Source: Oscillospiraceae bacterium (lineage in GTDB: Bacteria > Bacillota > Clostridia > Oscillospirales > Oscillospiraceae). From it: a DNA stretch of 64,000 bases. The position numbers and the translations under genes were made by a program. This document shows, piece after piece, positions 28,442 through 36,408 of the stretch; the first letter of the stretch is position 1, and each line of letters begins with the position of its first letter. A model generated the notes under the pieces. That model was not told the origin of the DNA, made no database searches, and saw only the letters and a list, made by a program, of their open reading frames with translations. The stretch covers positions 7,446-71,445 of the forward strand of contig JAHHSI010000010.1 of NCBI GenBank assembly GCA_020025275.1, given 5' to 3'.

Positions 28442-30784
28442 ATGAGCAACACGCATAACCACCAATATCATACCGGGGAGGAGTGGGAGCGTCTGAGCGC
28501 GGCAGCGGAGAACGAGACGCTCCCGGACGGCGAGGAGTTTTCGCTGGAGGCCATTCTGGCTGAATTCGGCCGGGGTGAGGCGGAGCCTGCGATGCAGGAG
28601 GCGTCCGCGGAGGTATCGTCAGAGGAGCCGAAGCAGCACAAGAGCGATGCATCGGCAACGGATGATGGTGGGTCTTTGGAGAGATGTTCCGCCGGGGGAA
28701 GGGAGGAACTCCTTTCGGACCCCGCGGAGAAGCCGCAGTCGGAGGAAACAGCGGCGGAAGAAGACCCTCCGGTGCCGCTGCATAAAAAGGTACTGCGTTT
28801 CCCGGGACGCTTCCGCCGGGAGGCGGAGGACGAACGGCCGCTCCCACCGGCGGATGAGGACATCAGTGCCCCCTTGGGGACGCCACCGGCACAGGAAAGG
28901 GACGCTGTGGGCGAGACAGCGCCGGAAGAAATCGGAGAAGAGCCGCCGTTGGTGACACTGGAAGAGGTGATGTCCCAGACGGTGGAGTCGGTTTTGGAGG
29001 AGCAGGAAGATGCCCTGCTGGAGGAGCCTGTGCCGCTGACAGAACGCCTGCAGCTATGGGGGATGAAGCTTCAGCACACCGTGGCCGCCGTCCGGCGGCG
29101 GATCGCAGAGAAGCGCAGCGCTCCGTGGCAGGAGCTTTTGTCGGAAGAAGAGGACGAGCCGGAGGAGGATCTGGAATTTGCCACCCGTGAAGAAAAGCGG
29201 CGATGCAAGCGGCTGCGGCGGCAGATGGTGTTCTCCGCGCTCCCCATGCTTCTGATCGTGGCTGTCACGGCGGTGGAGACGTGGGAACCGGCGTGGCTGC
29301 CGGAGCTGTGGCACAATGAGGTGCTGCTGCGCTGCGGCCTGCTGGGCGGTCTGCTGCTGCTGACGGCCCTGTTGTCCATGGAGGTTTGGCGCACGGGCTG
29401 GAAGCTGCTGCGCCGAGGAAAAATCTACTGCGAAACGGCCTTGGTACTGCCGCTGGCGGCGGTGCTGGGGGATTGCATCTACTGTGCGCTGGCCGGGCAG
29501 ACACTGCATCTGCCGCTGGCGGCGCCAGTGGCAGTACTGATCTGGCTGTGTCTGGCTGGACAGCTGTTGACGGCCTCCATGCGCCGGGAGATCTACCGCC
29601 TGACGGATCTGGGCGGCTGTCCGCCCTACGCCGTGTCGCAGACGGCAGCAGGCGCCTGCAAGCAAAAGGGGAAGCTGCGGGGATTTTACCGCATTTCCCA
29701 AGAGGAGGATTTCTCCCGCCGCGGGCAGAGAGTGTTGGTGCCGCTGGTACTGGCCTGCGCTACGCTGCTTAGCGGCGTAGTGTGCCTTGGCGGGCAGCGG
29801 ATGTCCGAGTTTTTTTGGGTGTGGTCGGCACTTTTGACGGCGGCCCTGCCCATCAGCCTGCCGCTGATCGGGGCGCTGCCGCTCCGGAACCTGAACCGCC
29901 GATTGAGCCGCAGCGGCTGTGCCGTGGCGGGGTATGCCGGGGCCGCATGGGCCGGCGGCAGCCGTCGGATGGTGGTGGGCGACAGCGATGTGTTCCCGCC
30001 GGGGACCGTGAGCCTCAACGGTCTGAAGATCTACGGCGAGGAGATCGGTAAAGTGACGTCCTATGCGGCCACCGTGACCCGTGCCACCCAAAGTCAGCTG
30101 GCCCCTATTTTTGAGCAGATGCTGCTGAGCGAGGGCGGGCAGTATGAGGAACTGCAGGATCTCCATTACTATGAAGAGGGCGGCGTGGAGGGTACGATCC
30201 ACGGCGAGACCGTGACCATGGGCAGTGCCTACTGCATGAAGAAGCTGCACATCACCCTTCCGCGGGAGCTGAAAGTGAAAACCGGCGTTTTTCTGGCGGT
30301 GGACGGACAGCTGATCGCCATTTTTGCCATTAAGTATCAGCCGTCCCGCAACGTAGAGTGGGCGCTGCGGGCCCTGCGCCGCAACCGAATTGAACCGGTG
30401 CTGGCCGTGCGCGGGGCAAACATCACACCGGGGCTGCTGAAGCGTAAGTTTGGCGTGGATGCCAAGGTGATCTACCCCGACATTTCCACCAGACTGGCGC
30501 TGTCGGATCTGTGTGGAGAAAAGGCCCGGGGGGCGTATGCCGTGCTGTACCGGGAGGGACTGATGCCCTTTGCCGAGATCGTGACGGGGAGCCGCCGCTG
30601 CCGCAGGGTGGTGAAGTCAGGCACTGTGCTCAGCTGGCTGGGGAGTCTTTCGGGCCTGGCGCTGGCCTACTACCTCACCAATGTGGCTGCCTATCAGTCG
30701 CTGAATGGCGGCTCGATGCTGCTCTTCCAACTGCTGTGGCTGCTGCCGGTATGGCTGCTGGCCAGCCTCATCAAGTACGAGTGA
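28442..30784 (+). CDS. Degenerate P-type-ATPase-like membrane protein (probable pseudoenzyme)
   Basis: This 780-residue protein starts with about 250 acidic, low-complexity residues. Membrane segments lie near 262-281, 296-316, 328-350, 357-378, 428-447 and 453-480, with two more at the C-terminus. The cytoplasmic part matches P-type ATPases in order: LPISLPLIGALPL in the place of the ion-site helix, GGVEGTIHGETVTMGSAYCM like the nucleotide-binding domain, and VFLAVDGQLIAIFAI like the phosphorylation-domain strand. The phosphorylation motif DKTGT is replaced by DSDVFPPGT (Asp514) and the GDGxND hinge is missing. It is therefore unlikely to pump ions by ATP hydrolysis. It starts 28 bases after rlmB. 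Function unknown. Confidence 0.75.
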   Translation: MSNTHNHQYHTGEEWERLSAAAENETLPDGEEFSLEAILAEFGRGEAEPAMQEASAEVSSEEPKQHKSDASATDDGGSLERCSAGGREELLSDPAEKPQSEETAAEEDPPVPLHKKVLRFPGRFRREAEDERPLPPADEDISAPLGTPPAQERDAVGETAPEEIGEEPPLVTLEEVMSQTVESVLEEQEDALLEEPVPLTERLQLWGMKLQHTVAAVRRRIAEKRSAPWQELLSEEEDEPEEDLEFATREEKRRCKRLRRQMVFSALPMLLIVAVTAVETWEPAWLPELWHNEVLLRCGLLGGLLLLTALLSMEVWRTGWKLLRRGKIYCETALVLPLAAVLGDCIYCALAGQTLHLPLAAPVAVLIWLCLAGQLLTASMRREIYRLTDLGGCPPYAVSQTAAGACKQKGKLRGFYRISQEEDFSRRGQRVLVPLVLACATLLSGVVCLGGQRMSEFFWVWSALLTAALPISLPLIGALPLRNLNRRLSRSGCAVAGYAGAAWAGGSRRMVVGDSDVFPPGTVSLNGLKIYGEEIGKVTSYAATVTRATQSQLAPIFEQMLLSEGGQYEELQDLHYYEEGGVEGTIHGETVTMGSAYCMKKLHITLPRELKVKTGVFLAVDGQLIAIFAIKYQPSRNVEWALRALRRNRIEPVLAVRGANITPGLLKRKFGVDAKVIYPDISTRLALSDLCGEKARGAYAVLYREGLMPFAEIVTGSRRCRRVVKSGTVLSWLGSLSGLALAYYLTNVAAYQSLNGGSMLLFQLLWLLPVWLLASLIKYE

Positions 30785-30824
30785 TTTGACAGGCCAGAGC
30801 AAGAAGTTGATAAAAATGCGGAGT

Positions 30825-30863
30825 AAAAAGTCCCGGCTGTACTGACAGCCGGGACTTTTTTAC
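30825..30863 (+). terminator. Intrinsic terminator of the rlmB operon
   Basis: AAAAAGTCCCGGCTGT pairs with ACAGCCGGGACTTTTTT. Confidence 0.92.
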
Positions 30864-31083
30864 GGCGCATCGGTGCAGAGAGGGGGGAGAAGATGGAGAG
30901 CAGAATTGGTGGAAAAATCAGGAAAATAGGGAGCGAACGGCGGAAATGAGTGAGGATTTGTTGCGCAAACAGGTCGGAGTCAGAAATGGAGGCCGGTGCG
31001 GCCCACAGGAGGGACGGAGGTTCTTTGAACAAATGCGCCAAAATTAAACTGTGAATTTTTGCTAAACAGGCGGCGAAATACAG
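30864..31083. other. Intergenic stretch with no recognised element
   Basis: I see no gene, RNA family or repeat here; it precedes the EF-G-like promoter. Confidence 0.5.
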
Positions 31084-31112
31084 TTGTCTTTTCGGTGAAA
31101 ATAGTATATAAT
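31084..31112 (+). promoter_or_regulatory. Promoter of the EF-G-like gene
   Basis: TTGTCT (31084-31089), a 17-base spacer and TATAAT (31107-31112). A 5' leader of about 97 bases follows. Confidence 0.75.
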
Positions 31113-31215
31113 CATGCCACTGAACGAGTTGGCCAAATCCATCGAGGCCGAACCGTTGTCTCGTGAAAAACGAGAAGAACGCCAGTATAGCACCAAACAT
31201 AAGGAGTGGAACGTC

Positions 31216-33291
31216 ATGAACTATTCAGTACAAAACATTCGTAACATCTGCCTGTTGGGCCATAGCGGCAGCGGTAAGACCGCACTGGCAGAGAGCCTTC
31301 TGTATATGACCGGTGCCATCAATCGCATGGGTCGTGTAGCGGACGGAAATACAGTCTGTGACTACGATCCTGAGGAGATCAAGCGCCAGATCTCGATCTC
31401 CACGGCGGTTGCACCACTGGAATATAAGGGCTGCCGCATCAACGTGCTGGACACCCCGGGTGCTTTTGATTTTTCCGGCGAGGTCGTGGCTGCGCTGCGG
31501 GCCGCCGATGCCGCGGTGATCGTCTGCTCCGCCAAGGACGGCGTTTCCGTGGGCCTGGAGAAGGCGTGGAAATTCTGCGAGGAGCGGAATATGCCCCGCT
31601 TCGTCTATATCTCCAAGACGGACGAGGAGAACAGTGATTATAATGAGACCTTCAATGCCCTGCGTGAGCGCTTCGGCAAGAAGATCGCGCCGCTGGTGGT
31701 GCCCATCTGGGACGAGGAGAAGCACGTCACGGGGCTCATCGATGTGCTGAATAAGCGCGCCTATGAGATGCAGGATCTCAAGCGTGTGGAGATCGAGATC
31801 CCCGAGGACAAGGTGGACGTGGTCAGCGAATTTAATGATGCCCTCAAGGAGTCTGTGGCGGAAACCAGCGAGGAGTTTATGGAGAAGTTCTTCTCCGGTG
31901 AGGATTTCACCTATGCCGAAATGATTTCCGGTTTGCGCCAGGGCGTTCGCGAGCTGAGCCTGTTCCCGGTGCTGTGCGGTTCCGCCATCAACTGCATGGG
32001 TTCCCTGATGCTGATGGACAACATTGTGGACCTGCTGCCCAACCCGGTGGAGGGCAACTACCACAAGGCCATTCGTCAGGATGGCGAGAGCGAGGAATTC
32101 GTGGTCTCCCCCGGCGGCGTTCCCACCGCATTCGTGTTCAAGACCATCTCCGACCAGTATGGCAAGTTCTCCTGTGTGAAGGTGCTCTCCGGCACGTTGA
32201 CCTCGGATATGGCTATGGTCAATGCCCGTACCGGTGAGACGGAAAAGGTGGGCCGCCTGTACGTCATGCACGGCAAGAAGGCCGTGGAGGTCAAGGAACT
32301 GGACTGCGGCGAGATCGGCGCCATCGGCAAGATGGAGAAGGTCAAGACGGGCGACACCCTCTGCGATCCCCGCAAGGTGGTGGCCATGAAGCAGATCCCG
32401 TTTGCGGCTCCCTGCTACTCGGTAGCCATCTATCCCAAGACCCGCGGTCAGGACGACAAGATCGCACAGGGCCTATTCAAGTTGAATGAGGAAGATCCCA
32501 CCTTTACACTGGTCAACAACAGCGAGACGCATCAGATGGTCCTCTCCGCTGCCGGCGATATGCAGATCGATGTATTGGTCAGCAAACTCAAGACCCGCTT
32601 CAACGTGGAGTCGGAGCTGAAGACCGTCCGTGTGCCGTATCGTGAGAAGATCCGCAAGACCGTGCAGAAGCAGGGCCGCTATAAGAAGCAGACCGGCGGG
32701 TCCGGGCAGTTCGGTGATGTGTGGATCCGCTTTGAACCCAATGCCGAGCAGGAGGAGATGGTCTTTGCTGAGGAGGTCTTTGGCGGTGCTGTGCCGAAGA
32801 ACTACTTCCCTGCTGTGGAAAAGGGCCTGCGTGAGGCCTGCGCCCATGGCCCGCTGGCTGGGTATCCGTTGGTGAACCTGAAGGCCGTTTTGTATGATGG
32901 CTCCTATCACCCGGTGGACTCCTCCGAAATCGCCTTCAAGACGGCAGCACAGCTGGCGTACAAGGCGGCCCTGCCGGAGGCGAGCCCTGTGCTGCTGGAG
33001 CCGGTGGGCGAGGTCAAGGTCACGGTCCCCGACAACTACATGGGTGATGTACTGGGTGATCTGAACAAGCGCCGCGGCCGCGTCATGGGTATGGATCCCA
33101 CGGAGGACGGCGGCCAGATCATTACCGCAGAGGTGCCCATGGCTGAGATGAGTACCTATGCCATCGATCTGCGGTCCATGACCCAGTCCCGCGGTACCTT
33201 TACCTTTGCCTTTGTCCGCTATGAGGAGTGCCCTGCTCCTGCACAGGAGAAGGCCATTGCCGAGGCCAAGGCACTGGCGGAGGCCGAATAA
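31216..33291 (+). CDS. Elongation factor G paralogue (translational GTPase)
   Basis: This 691-residue five-domain GTPase follows EF-G throughout. G1 is GHSGSGKT (about 14-21) and G3 is DTPG. Domain II has the typical GTLTSDMAMVNARTG segment, and the C-terminal domains contain GSGQFGDVWIRFEP and TQSRGTFTF. It differs from housekeeping EF-G: G1 lacks the usual AHxDAGKTT, and the guanine-specificity motif NKxD is SKTD. It stands alone, not in the str operon. Related second EF-Gs act in recycling or stress, or have no known role. ATG 31216 was chosen for aaggagtgg and because the longer frame reaches the -10 box. Confidence 0.85.
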   Translation: MNYSVQNIRNICLLGHSGSGKTALAESLLYMTGAINRMGRVADGNTVCDYDPEEIKRQISISTAVAPLEYKGCRINVLDTPGAFDFSGEVVAALRAADAAVIVCSAKDGVSVGLEKAWKFCEERNMPRFVYISKTDEENSDYNETFNALRERFGKKIAPLVVPIWDEEKHVTGLIDVLNKRAYEMQDLKRVEIEIPEDKVDVVSEFNDALKESVAETSEEFMEKFFSGEDFTYAEMISGLRQGVRELSLFPVLCGSAINCMGSLMLMDNIVDLLPNPVEGNYHKAIRQDGESEEFVVSPGGVPTAFVFKTISDQYGKFSCVKVLSGTLTSDMAMVNARTGETEKVGRLYVMHGKKAVEVKELDCGEIGAIGKMEKVKTGDTLCDPRKVVAMKQIPFAAPCYSVAIYPKTRGQDDKIAQGLFKLNEEDPTFTLVNNSETHQMVLSAAGDMQIDVLVSKLKTRFNVESELKTVRVPYREKIRKTVQKQGRYKKQTGGSGQFGDVWIRFEPNAEQEEMVFAEEVFGGAVPKNYFPAVEKGLREACAHGPLAGYPLVNLKAVLYDGSYHPVDSSEIAFKTAAQLAYKAALPEASPVLLEPVGEVKVTVPDNYMGDVLGDLNKRRGRVMGMDPTEDGGQIITAEVPMAEMSTYAIDLRSMTQSRGTFTFAFVRYEECPAPAQEKAIAEAKALAEAE

Positions 33292-33309
33292 GAATAAGTA
33301 TAGTGCATC

Positions 33310-33348
33310 AAACACACCGGAGCGCCTGTGGTGCTCCGGTGTGTTTTT
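33310..33348 (+). terminator. Intrinsic terminator of the EF-G-like gene
   Basis: AACACACCGGAGC pairs with GCTCCGGTGTGTTTTT. Confidence 0.9.
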
Positions 33349-33386
33349 GCTCGAAAAATTTTTTCAAAGAATTTTTGAAAAACCTC

Positions 33387-33415
33387 TTTACAAATGGGGA
33401 AGGCTATGGTAGTAT
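33387..33415 (+). promoter_or_regulatory. Promoter of the Fur-family gene
   Basis: TTTACA (33387-33392), a 17-base spacer and TAGTAT (33410-33415). Confidence 0.65.
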
Positions 33416-33418
33416 ACA

Positions 33419-33443
33419 AATGCAATCGATAATCATTAGCATT
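33419..33443. promoter_or_regulatory. Candidate Fur/PerR-type operator
   Basis: A 25-base imperfect palindrome (AATGC...GATAATC...GCATT; 18 of 25 positions symmetric) overlaps the transcription start. GATAATCATTA resembles half of a Fur box. Autoregulation is likely. Confidence 0.55.
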
Positions 33444-33459
33444 AAGGACGGTGCAGCAC

Positions 33460-33849
33460 ATGGAAAAGTGCAAGAGGCACAGCCACAAGAGGGAGGCCAT
33501 TTTAGAGTGCATCCGCTCGACGGACTGTCATCCGTCGGCAGAGTGGGTGTATGCACAGGTCAAGTCGGAAATCCCTAACATCTCCCTGGCAACGGTGTAC
33601 CGCAATCTGGCTCAGTTCCGGGCCGAGGGCATGGTACGGGTTGTGGGTCATGTGGACGGGGAGGAACGGTATGACTGTGATCTCCACCCGCACGATCATT
33701 TTGTCTGTCGCTGCTGCGGTAAGATTACCGATGTACCTTTTCACCGTGTTTCCGATGAGGATGTCACGGAAGAGGGCCGAGTGGACGGCTATGATGTCAC
33801 CTTCTACGGCTGTTGTGAAGAATGCTTAAAAGAAGAAAAAATCATCTGA
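33460..33849 (+). CDS. Fur-family metal/peroxide-responsive repressor (PerR-like)
   Basis: This 129-residue repressor has the winged-helix recognition segment NISLATVYRNLAQFRAEGMV, the His-rich metal centre DCDLHPHDHFVC and two CxxC structural zinc sites (CRCC and CCEEC). The closest role is PerR because the next gene, 76 bases downstream on the same strand, encodes rubrerythrin; Fur or Zur cannot be excluded. ATG 33460 was chosen over GTG 33451 because aaggac at 33444 is spaced correctly only for the ATG. Confidence 0.88.
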   Translation: MEKCKRHSHKREAILECIRSTDCHPSAEWVYAQVKSEIPNISLATVYRNLAQFRAEGMVRVVGHVDGEERYDCDLHPHDHFVCRCCGKITDVPFHRVSDEDVTEEGRVDGYDVTFYGCCEECLKEEKII

Positions 33850-33925
33850 GTGAACCAGCGCTTGACGGATATGGATCCGGAGGGCGTAAGAATTAACAAA
33901 AATTACTTTACTGGAGGAAAATGTC

Positions 33926-34495
33926 ATGAAAAAATGGGTATGTTCTGTCTGCGGTTATGTACACGAGGGCGCTACGGCTCCTGCTGAATGTCCTGTCTGC
34001 CACGTGAGCGGCGACAAGTTCGTGGAGCAGGCTGCTGAAAAGACCTGGGCTGCTGAGCACGTTGTCGGCGTGGGCAAGGCTTTCGGTGCTGATGTCCCTG
34101 CTGAGGTGCAGGAGGCCATCATCGGTGGTCTGCGCGCTAACTTTGAGGGCGAGTGCAGCGAGGTCGGTATGTATCTGGCGATGTCCCGTGTGGCTCACCG
34201 TGAGGGCTATCCCGAGATCGGCCTGTACTGGGAGAAGGCCGCTCTGGAAGAGGCTGATCACGCTTCCCGTTTTGCCGAGATGCTGGGTGAGGTTGTGACC
34301 GATTCCACCGAGAAGAATCTGGCGATGCGTGTTGATGCCGAGAACGGCGCTACTGCTGGTAAGTTCGAGCTGGCTAAGCTGGCTAAGCAGTACAATCTGG
34401 ATGCGATCCACGATTCCGTCCACGAGATGGCTCGTGACGAGGCTCGCCACGGCAAGGCTTTCGAGGGCCTGCTGAAGCGTTACTTCGGCAAGTAA
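33926..34495 (+). CDS. Reverse rubrerythrin (N-terminal rubredoxin domain)
   Basis: This 189-residue peroxide reductase has the rubredoxin-like FeCys4 domain first (CSVCGY...CPVCHV, residues 6-25). A ferritin-like di-iron four-helix bundle follows, with EGECSEVGMYLA, EEADHA and DEARHG supplying ligands. Placing rubredoxin at the N-terminus is the clostridial 'reverse' order. These proteins detoxify hydrogen peroxide and oxygen in anaerobes. Codons are strongly biased (many GCT and GTT), indicating high expression. It is probably controlled by the adjacent Fur-family repressor. Confidence 0.93.
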   Translation: MKKWVCSVCGYVHEGATAPAECPVCHVSGDKFVEQAAEKTWAAEHVVGVGKAFGADVPAEVQEAIIGGLRANFEGECSEVGMYLAMSRVAHREGYPEIGLYWEKAALEEADHASRFAEMLGEVVTDSTEKNLAMRVDAENGATAGKFELAKLAKQYNLDAIHDSVHEMARDEARHGKAFEGLLKRYFGK

Positions 34496-34508
34496 GCAAA
34501 GCAAATCG

Positions 34509-34544
34509 AAAAGGGGAAGCAGGGAAGCCTGCTTCCCCTTTTTT
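34509..34544 (+). terminator. Intrinsic terminator of rubrerythrin
   Basis: AAAAGGGGAAGCAGG pairs with CCTGCTTCCCCTTTT. Confidence 0.92.
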
Positions 34545-34602
34545 CTGTGGAGAACAGCCATGGCGGGACGCTCGAAGATTCCGGCCGTGTATCTACCTTA
34601 TT

Positions 34603-34634
34603 AAAAAAGACACCTCCGAAGAGGTGTCTTTTTT
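34603..34634. terminator. Bidirectional terminator between convergent genes
   Basis: AAAAAAGACACCTC pairs with GAGGTGTCTTTTTT. It is symmetric and serves the minus-strand YczE-like gene. Confidence 0.88.
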
Positions 34635-34648
34635 GCGGTCGAATGGGG

Positions 34649-35302
34649 TCATTGGGCGGCGGGATTGGATCCGTGCAGCAGAGGGACGGCTACCGTGCGG
34701 TTGAAAAAGTCAATGAGCGGTCCCATGCAGAAGGCGGTGGCGATGGTGCCGACACCGATGATGGAGGGGACATCCCGCAGTGCACCGCCGCCCAGCAGGA
34801 AGAGGAGGCAGCCGCACACCACACAGGTCAAATCGGTGCAGATCCGGATGTACTTGAACTGGCCCCATTTCCATGTGTTGGTCATAATGAGGGCGACGGA
34901 GTCGTAGGAAGAGACGCCTAGATCGGCCGTAATGTATACGGAAGAGCCCAGACAGAGGATGGTGAAGCCAAAGAGAAAGGCGATTACACGGACAGCCATG
35001 GAGGCATCGGGGAACAGGCCCAGCAGGAACTCATGGGTAAATTCCGCCACATAACCTAAGAGAAAAAGGGAGACGAACGTGGTGACACCGATGTAATGGC
35101 GGTCAAAAAGGATGGTGAACACCAGCAGCACTGCGCTGAACAGCAGGAACATGGTGCCGTAATGGACCGGGATCACCTGATTGGCACCGCTGACAAGAGA
35201 CTGGAAGGGGTCAACACCGAACGAGGCCAGCTTGAAAACGCCGACGCTGACGCCGACGATGAGCACGCCCGCGGCCGACATGAGACTTCTTTTCACTTTC
35301 AT
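34649..35302 (-). CDS. YczE/YyaS-type membrane protein
   Basis: This 217-residue protein has about six hydrophobic helices. It carries ASFGVDPFQSLVSG near the N-terminus and ADLGVSSYDSVALI midway, a repeated motif of the YczE/YitT-like membrane proteins. The role is not established; B. subtilis YczE has been linked to antibiotic production. ATG 35302 was chosen for the aaaggagtttcctat site. Confidence 0.8.
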   Translation of the reverse strand: MKVKRSLMSAAGVLIVGVSVGVFKLASFGVDPFQSLVSGANQVIPVHYGTMFLLFSAVLLVFTILFDRHYIGVTTFVSLFLLGYVAEFTHEFLLGLFPDASMAVRVIAFLFGFTILCLGSSVYITADLGVSSYDSVALIMTNTWKWGQFKYIRICTDLTCVVCGCLLFLLGGGALRDVPSIIGVGTIATAFCMGPLIDFFNRTVAVPLLHGSNPAAQ

Positions 35303-35349
35303 ATAGGAAACTCCTTTGCAATGCAATAAAATGGGGACAAAACGTATCC

Positions 35350-35377
35350 ATTATATACAGGAAGAAATTGTTGTCAA
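35350..35377 (-). promoter_or_regulatory. Promoter of the YczE-like gene
   Basis: On the minus strand, TTGACA (35377-35372), a 16-base spacer and TATAAT (35355-35350). Confidence 0.75.
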
Positions 35378-35383
35378 GTTTCA

Positions 35384-35401
35384 CTTTCGTTCGTTCGAAA
35401 G
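35384..35401. promoter_or_regulatory. Inverted repeat upstream of the YczE-like promoter
   Basis: CTTTCG and CGAAAG are separated by six bases. The TCACTTTCG arm is identical to part of the TetR operator at 23915-23938. Confidence 0.4.
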
Positions 35402-35556
35402 GGCGCGGTGGCTGTGCCGCCGGCCGCGGACAGCGTCTTATAGAGACGGACGAAGAATCGTTTTCTGAGATCGGGGCCGGGGAAGCGCAAGCGGGAGGGC
35501 AGGAACAGAGAAGGGGCGAAAAAACGACCGCTGCGGCATAAAAACAGGGAAACACC

Positions 35557-35584
35557 TTGCTTTTTGGAATTTGATTGCTATAAT
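35557..35584 (+). promoter_or_regulatory. Promoter of the aromatic-acid-exporter-like gene
   Basis: TTGCTT (35557-35562), a 16-base spacer and TATAAT (35579-35584). Confidence 0.6.
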
Positions 35585-35624
35585 GAAAAACAGTGTGTAC
35601 TTTGCAGAGAAGAGGAGCAAGAGA

Positions 35625-36182
35625 ATGACAGAACCCCACCAGCACGAGAAAATCCACATCGGTATGCGTAATATCAAGACGGCCTGTTCGGCCACCCTGT
35701 GTGCGCTGTTGTACTACTTTTTGGACCGGAATCCCACCTTTGCCTGTATCGGCGCCGTGTTCGGCATGGGCAACAATATGGCCAACTCCCGGCTCCACGG
35801 CGGCAATCGACTGCTGGGCACCATCATCGGGGGCCTGCTGGGAATGCTCCTTTTTAGTATTTACATTCAGGTTTACCCTGATGGGGATAAGCATCTGTTG
35901 ATGCTCCTGCTCCTTTTTGTGGGCATCGTGCTGCTGATCCTGGCCGGGCAGCTGCTGCACTGGCCCGGTGCCATCCAGCCCGGCGGGGTGATGCTGTGCA
36001 TCCTGCTGTTCAATCAGCCGGTGGACACCTATATTATCTACTCACTGAACCGGATTCTGGACACGGCGGTGGGCGTGCTGATGTCCCTGCTCATCAACCG
36101 CTTTTTCCCCCGGGAAAGAGTCGCTCGTTGGATGATTTGGCTCTGCGGCGGGCACTATGATGGTGTCGAGGCAGAAGGCTGA
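35625..36182 (+). CDS. Short FUSC/aromatic acid exporter-like membrane protein
   Basis: This 185-residue protein has the N-terminal pattern IHIGMRNIKTACSATLCALLYYFLDRNPTFACI followed by NSRLHGGNRLLGTIIGGLLG, as in the membrane half of the ArAE/FUSC family. It has four or five hydrophobic helices and no cytoplasmic domain, so it is much shorter than E. coli AaeB. Small versions of this kind are common in Firmicutes, and their substrate is unknown. ATG 35625 follows agaggagcaagag and lies downstream of the promoter. Confidence 0.8.
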   Translation: MTEPHQHEKIHIGMRNIKTACSATLCALLYYFLDRNPTFACIGAVFGMGNNMANSRLHGGNRLLGTIIGGLLGMLLFSIYIQVYPDGDKHLLMLLLLFVGIVLLILAGQLLHWPGAIQPGGVMLCILLFNQPVDTYIIYSLNRILDTAVGVLMSLLINRFFPRERVARWMIWLCGGHYDGVEAEG

Positions 36183-36288
36183 GACGATGGGCGGTGTGGC
36201 AAACACCCATGTGTTCCATGCCGGTCTCCTGCGCAGCGGCCAACAAGGCCCCGTACACACAAAGAAGACGGAAAAAAGAAAATAATCC

Positions 36289-36319
36289 TTGCAAAAGCAG
36301 CGGAAATGTGGTACATTTC
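36289..36319 (+). promoter_or_regulatory. Promoter and overlapping palindrome of the peptide ABC operon
   Basis: TTGCAA (36289-36294), a 17-base spacer and TACATT (36312-36317). GAAATGT-GGT-ACATTTC (36303-36319) is a perfect 7-base inverted repeat covering the -10, a probable repressor site. Confidence 0.55.
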
Positions 36320-36408
36320 TGCGTGTGATAACTTTCACAAAGACAATTGAATAGGGCACACCATATTTCTATGTTGCCGCCGAAAGGGCGGCAAAGAAGG
36401 AGAAGACT

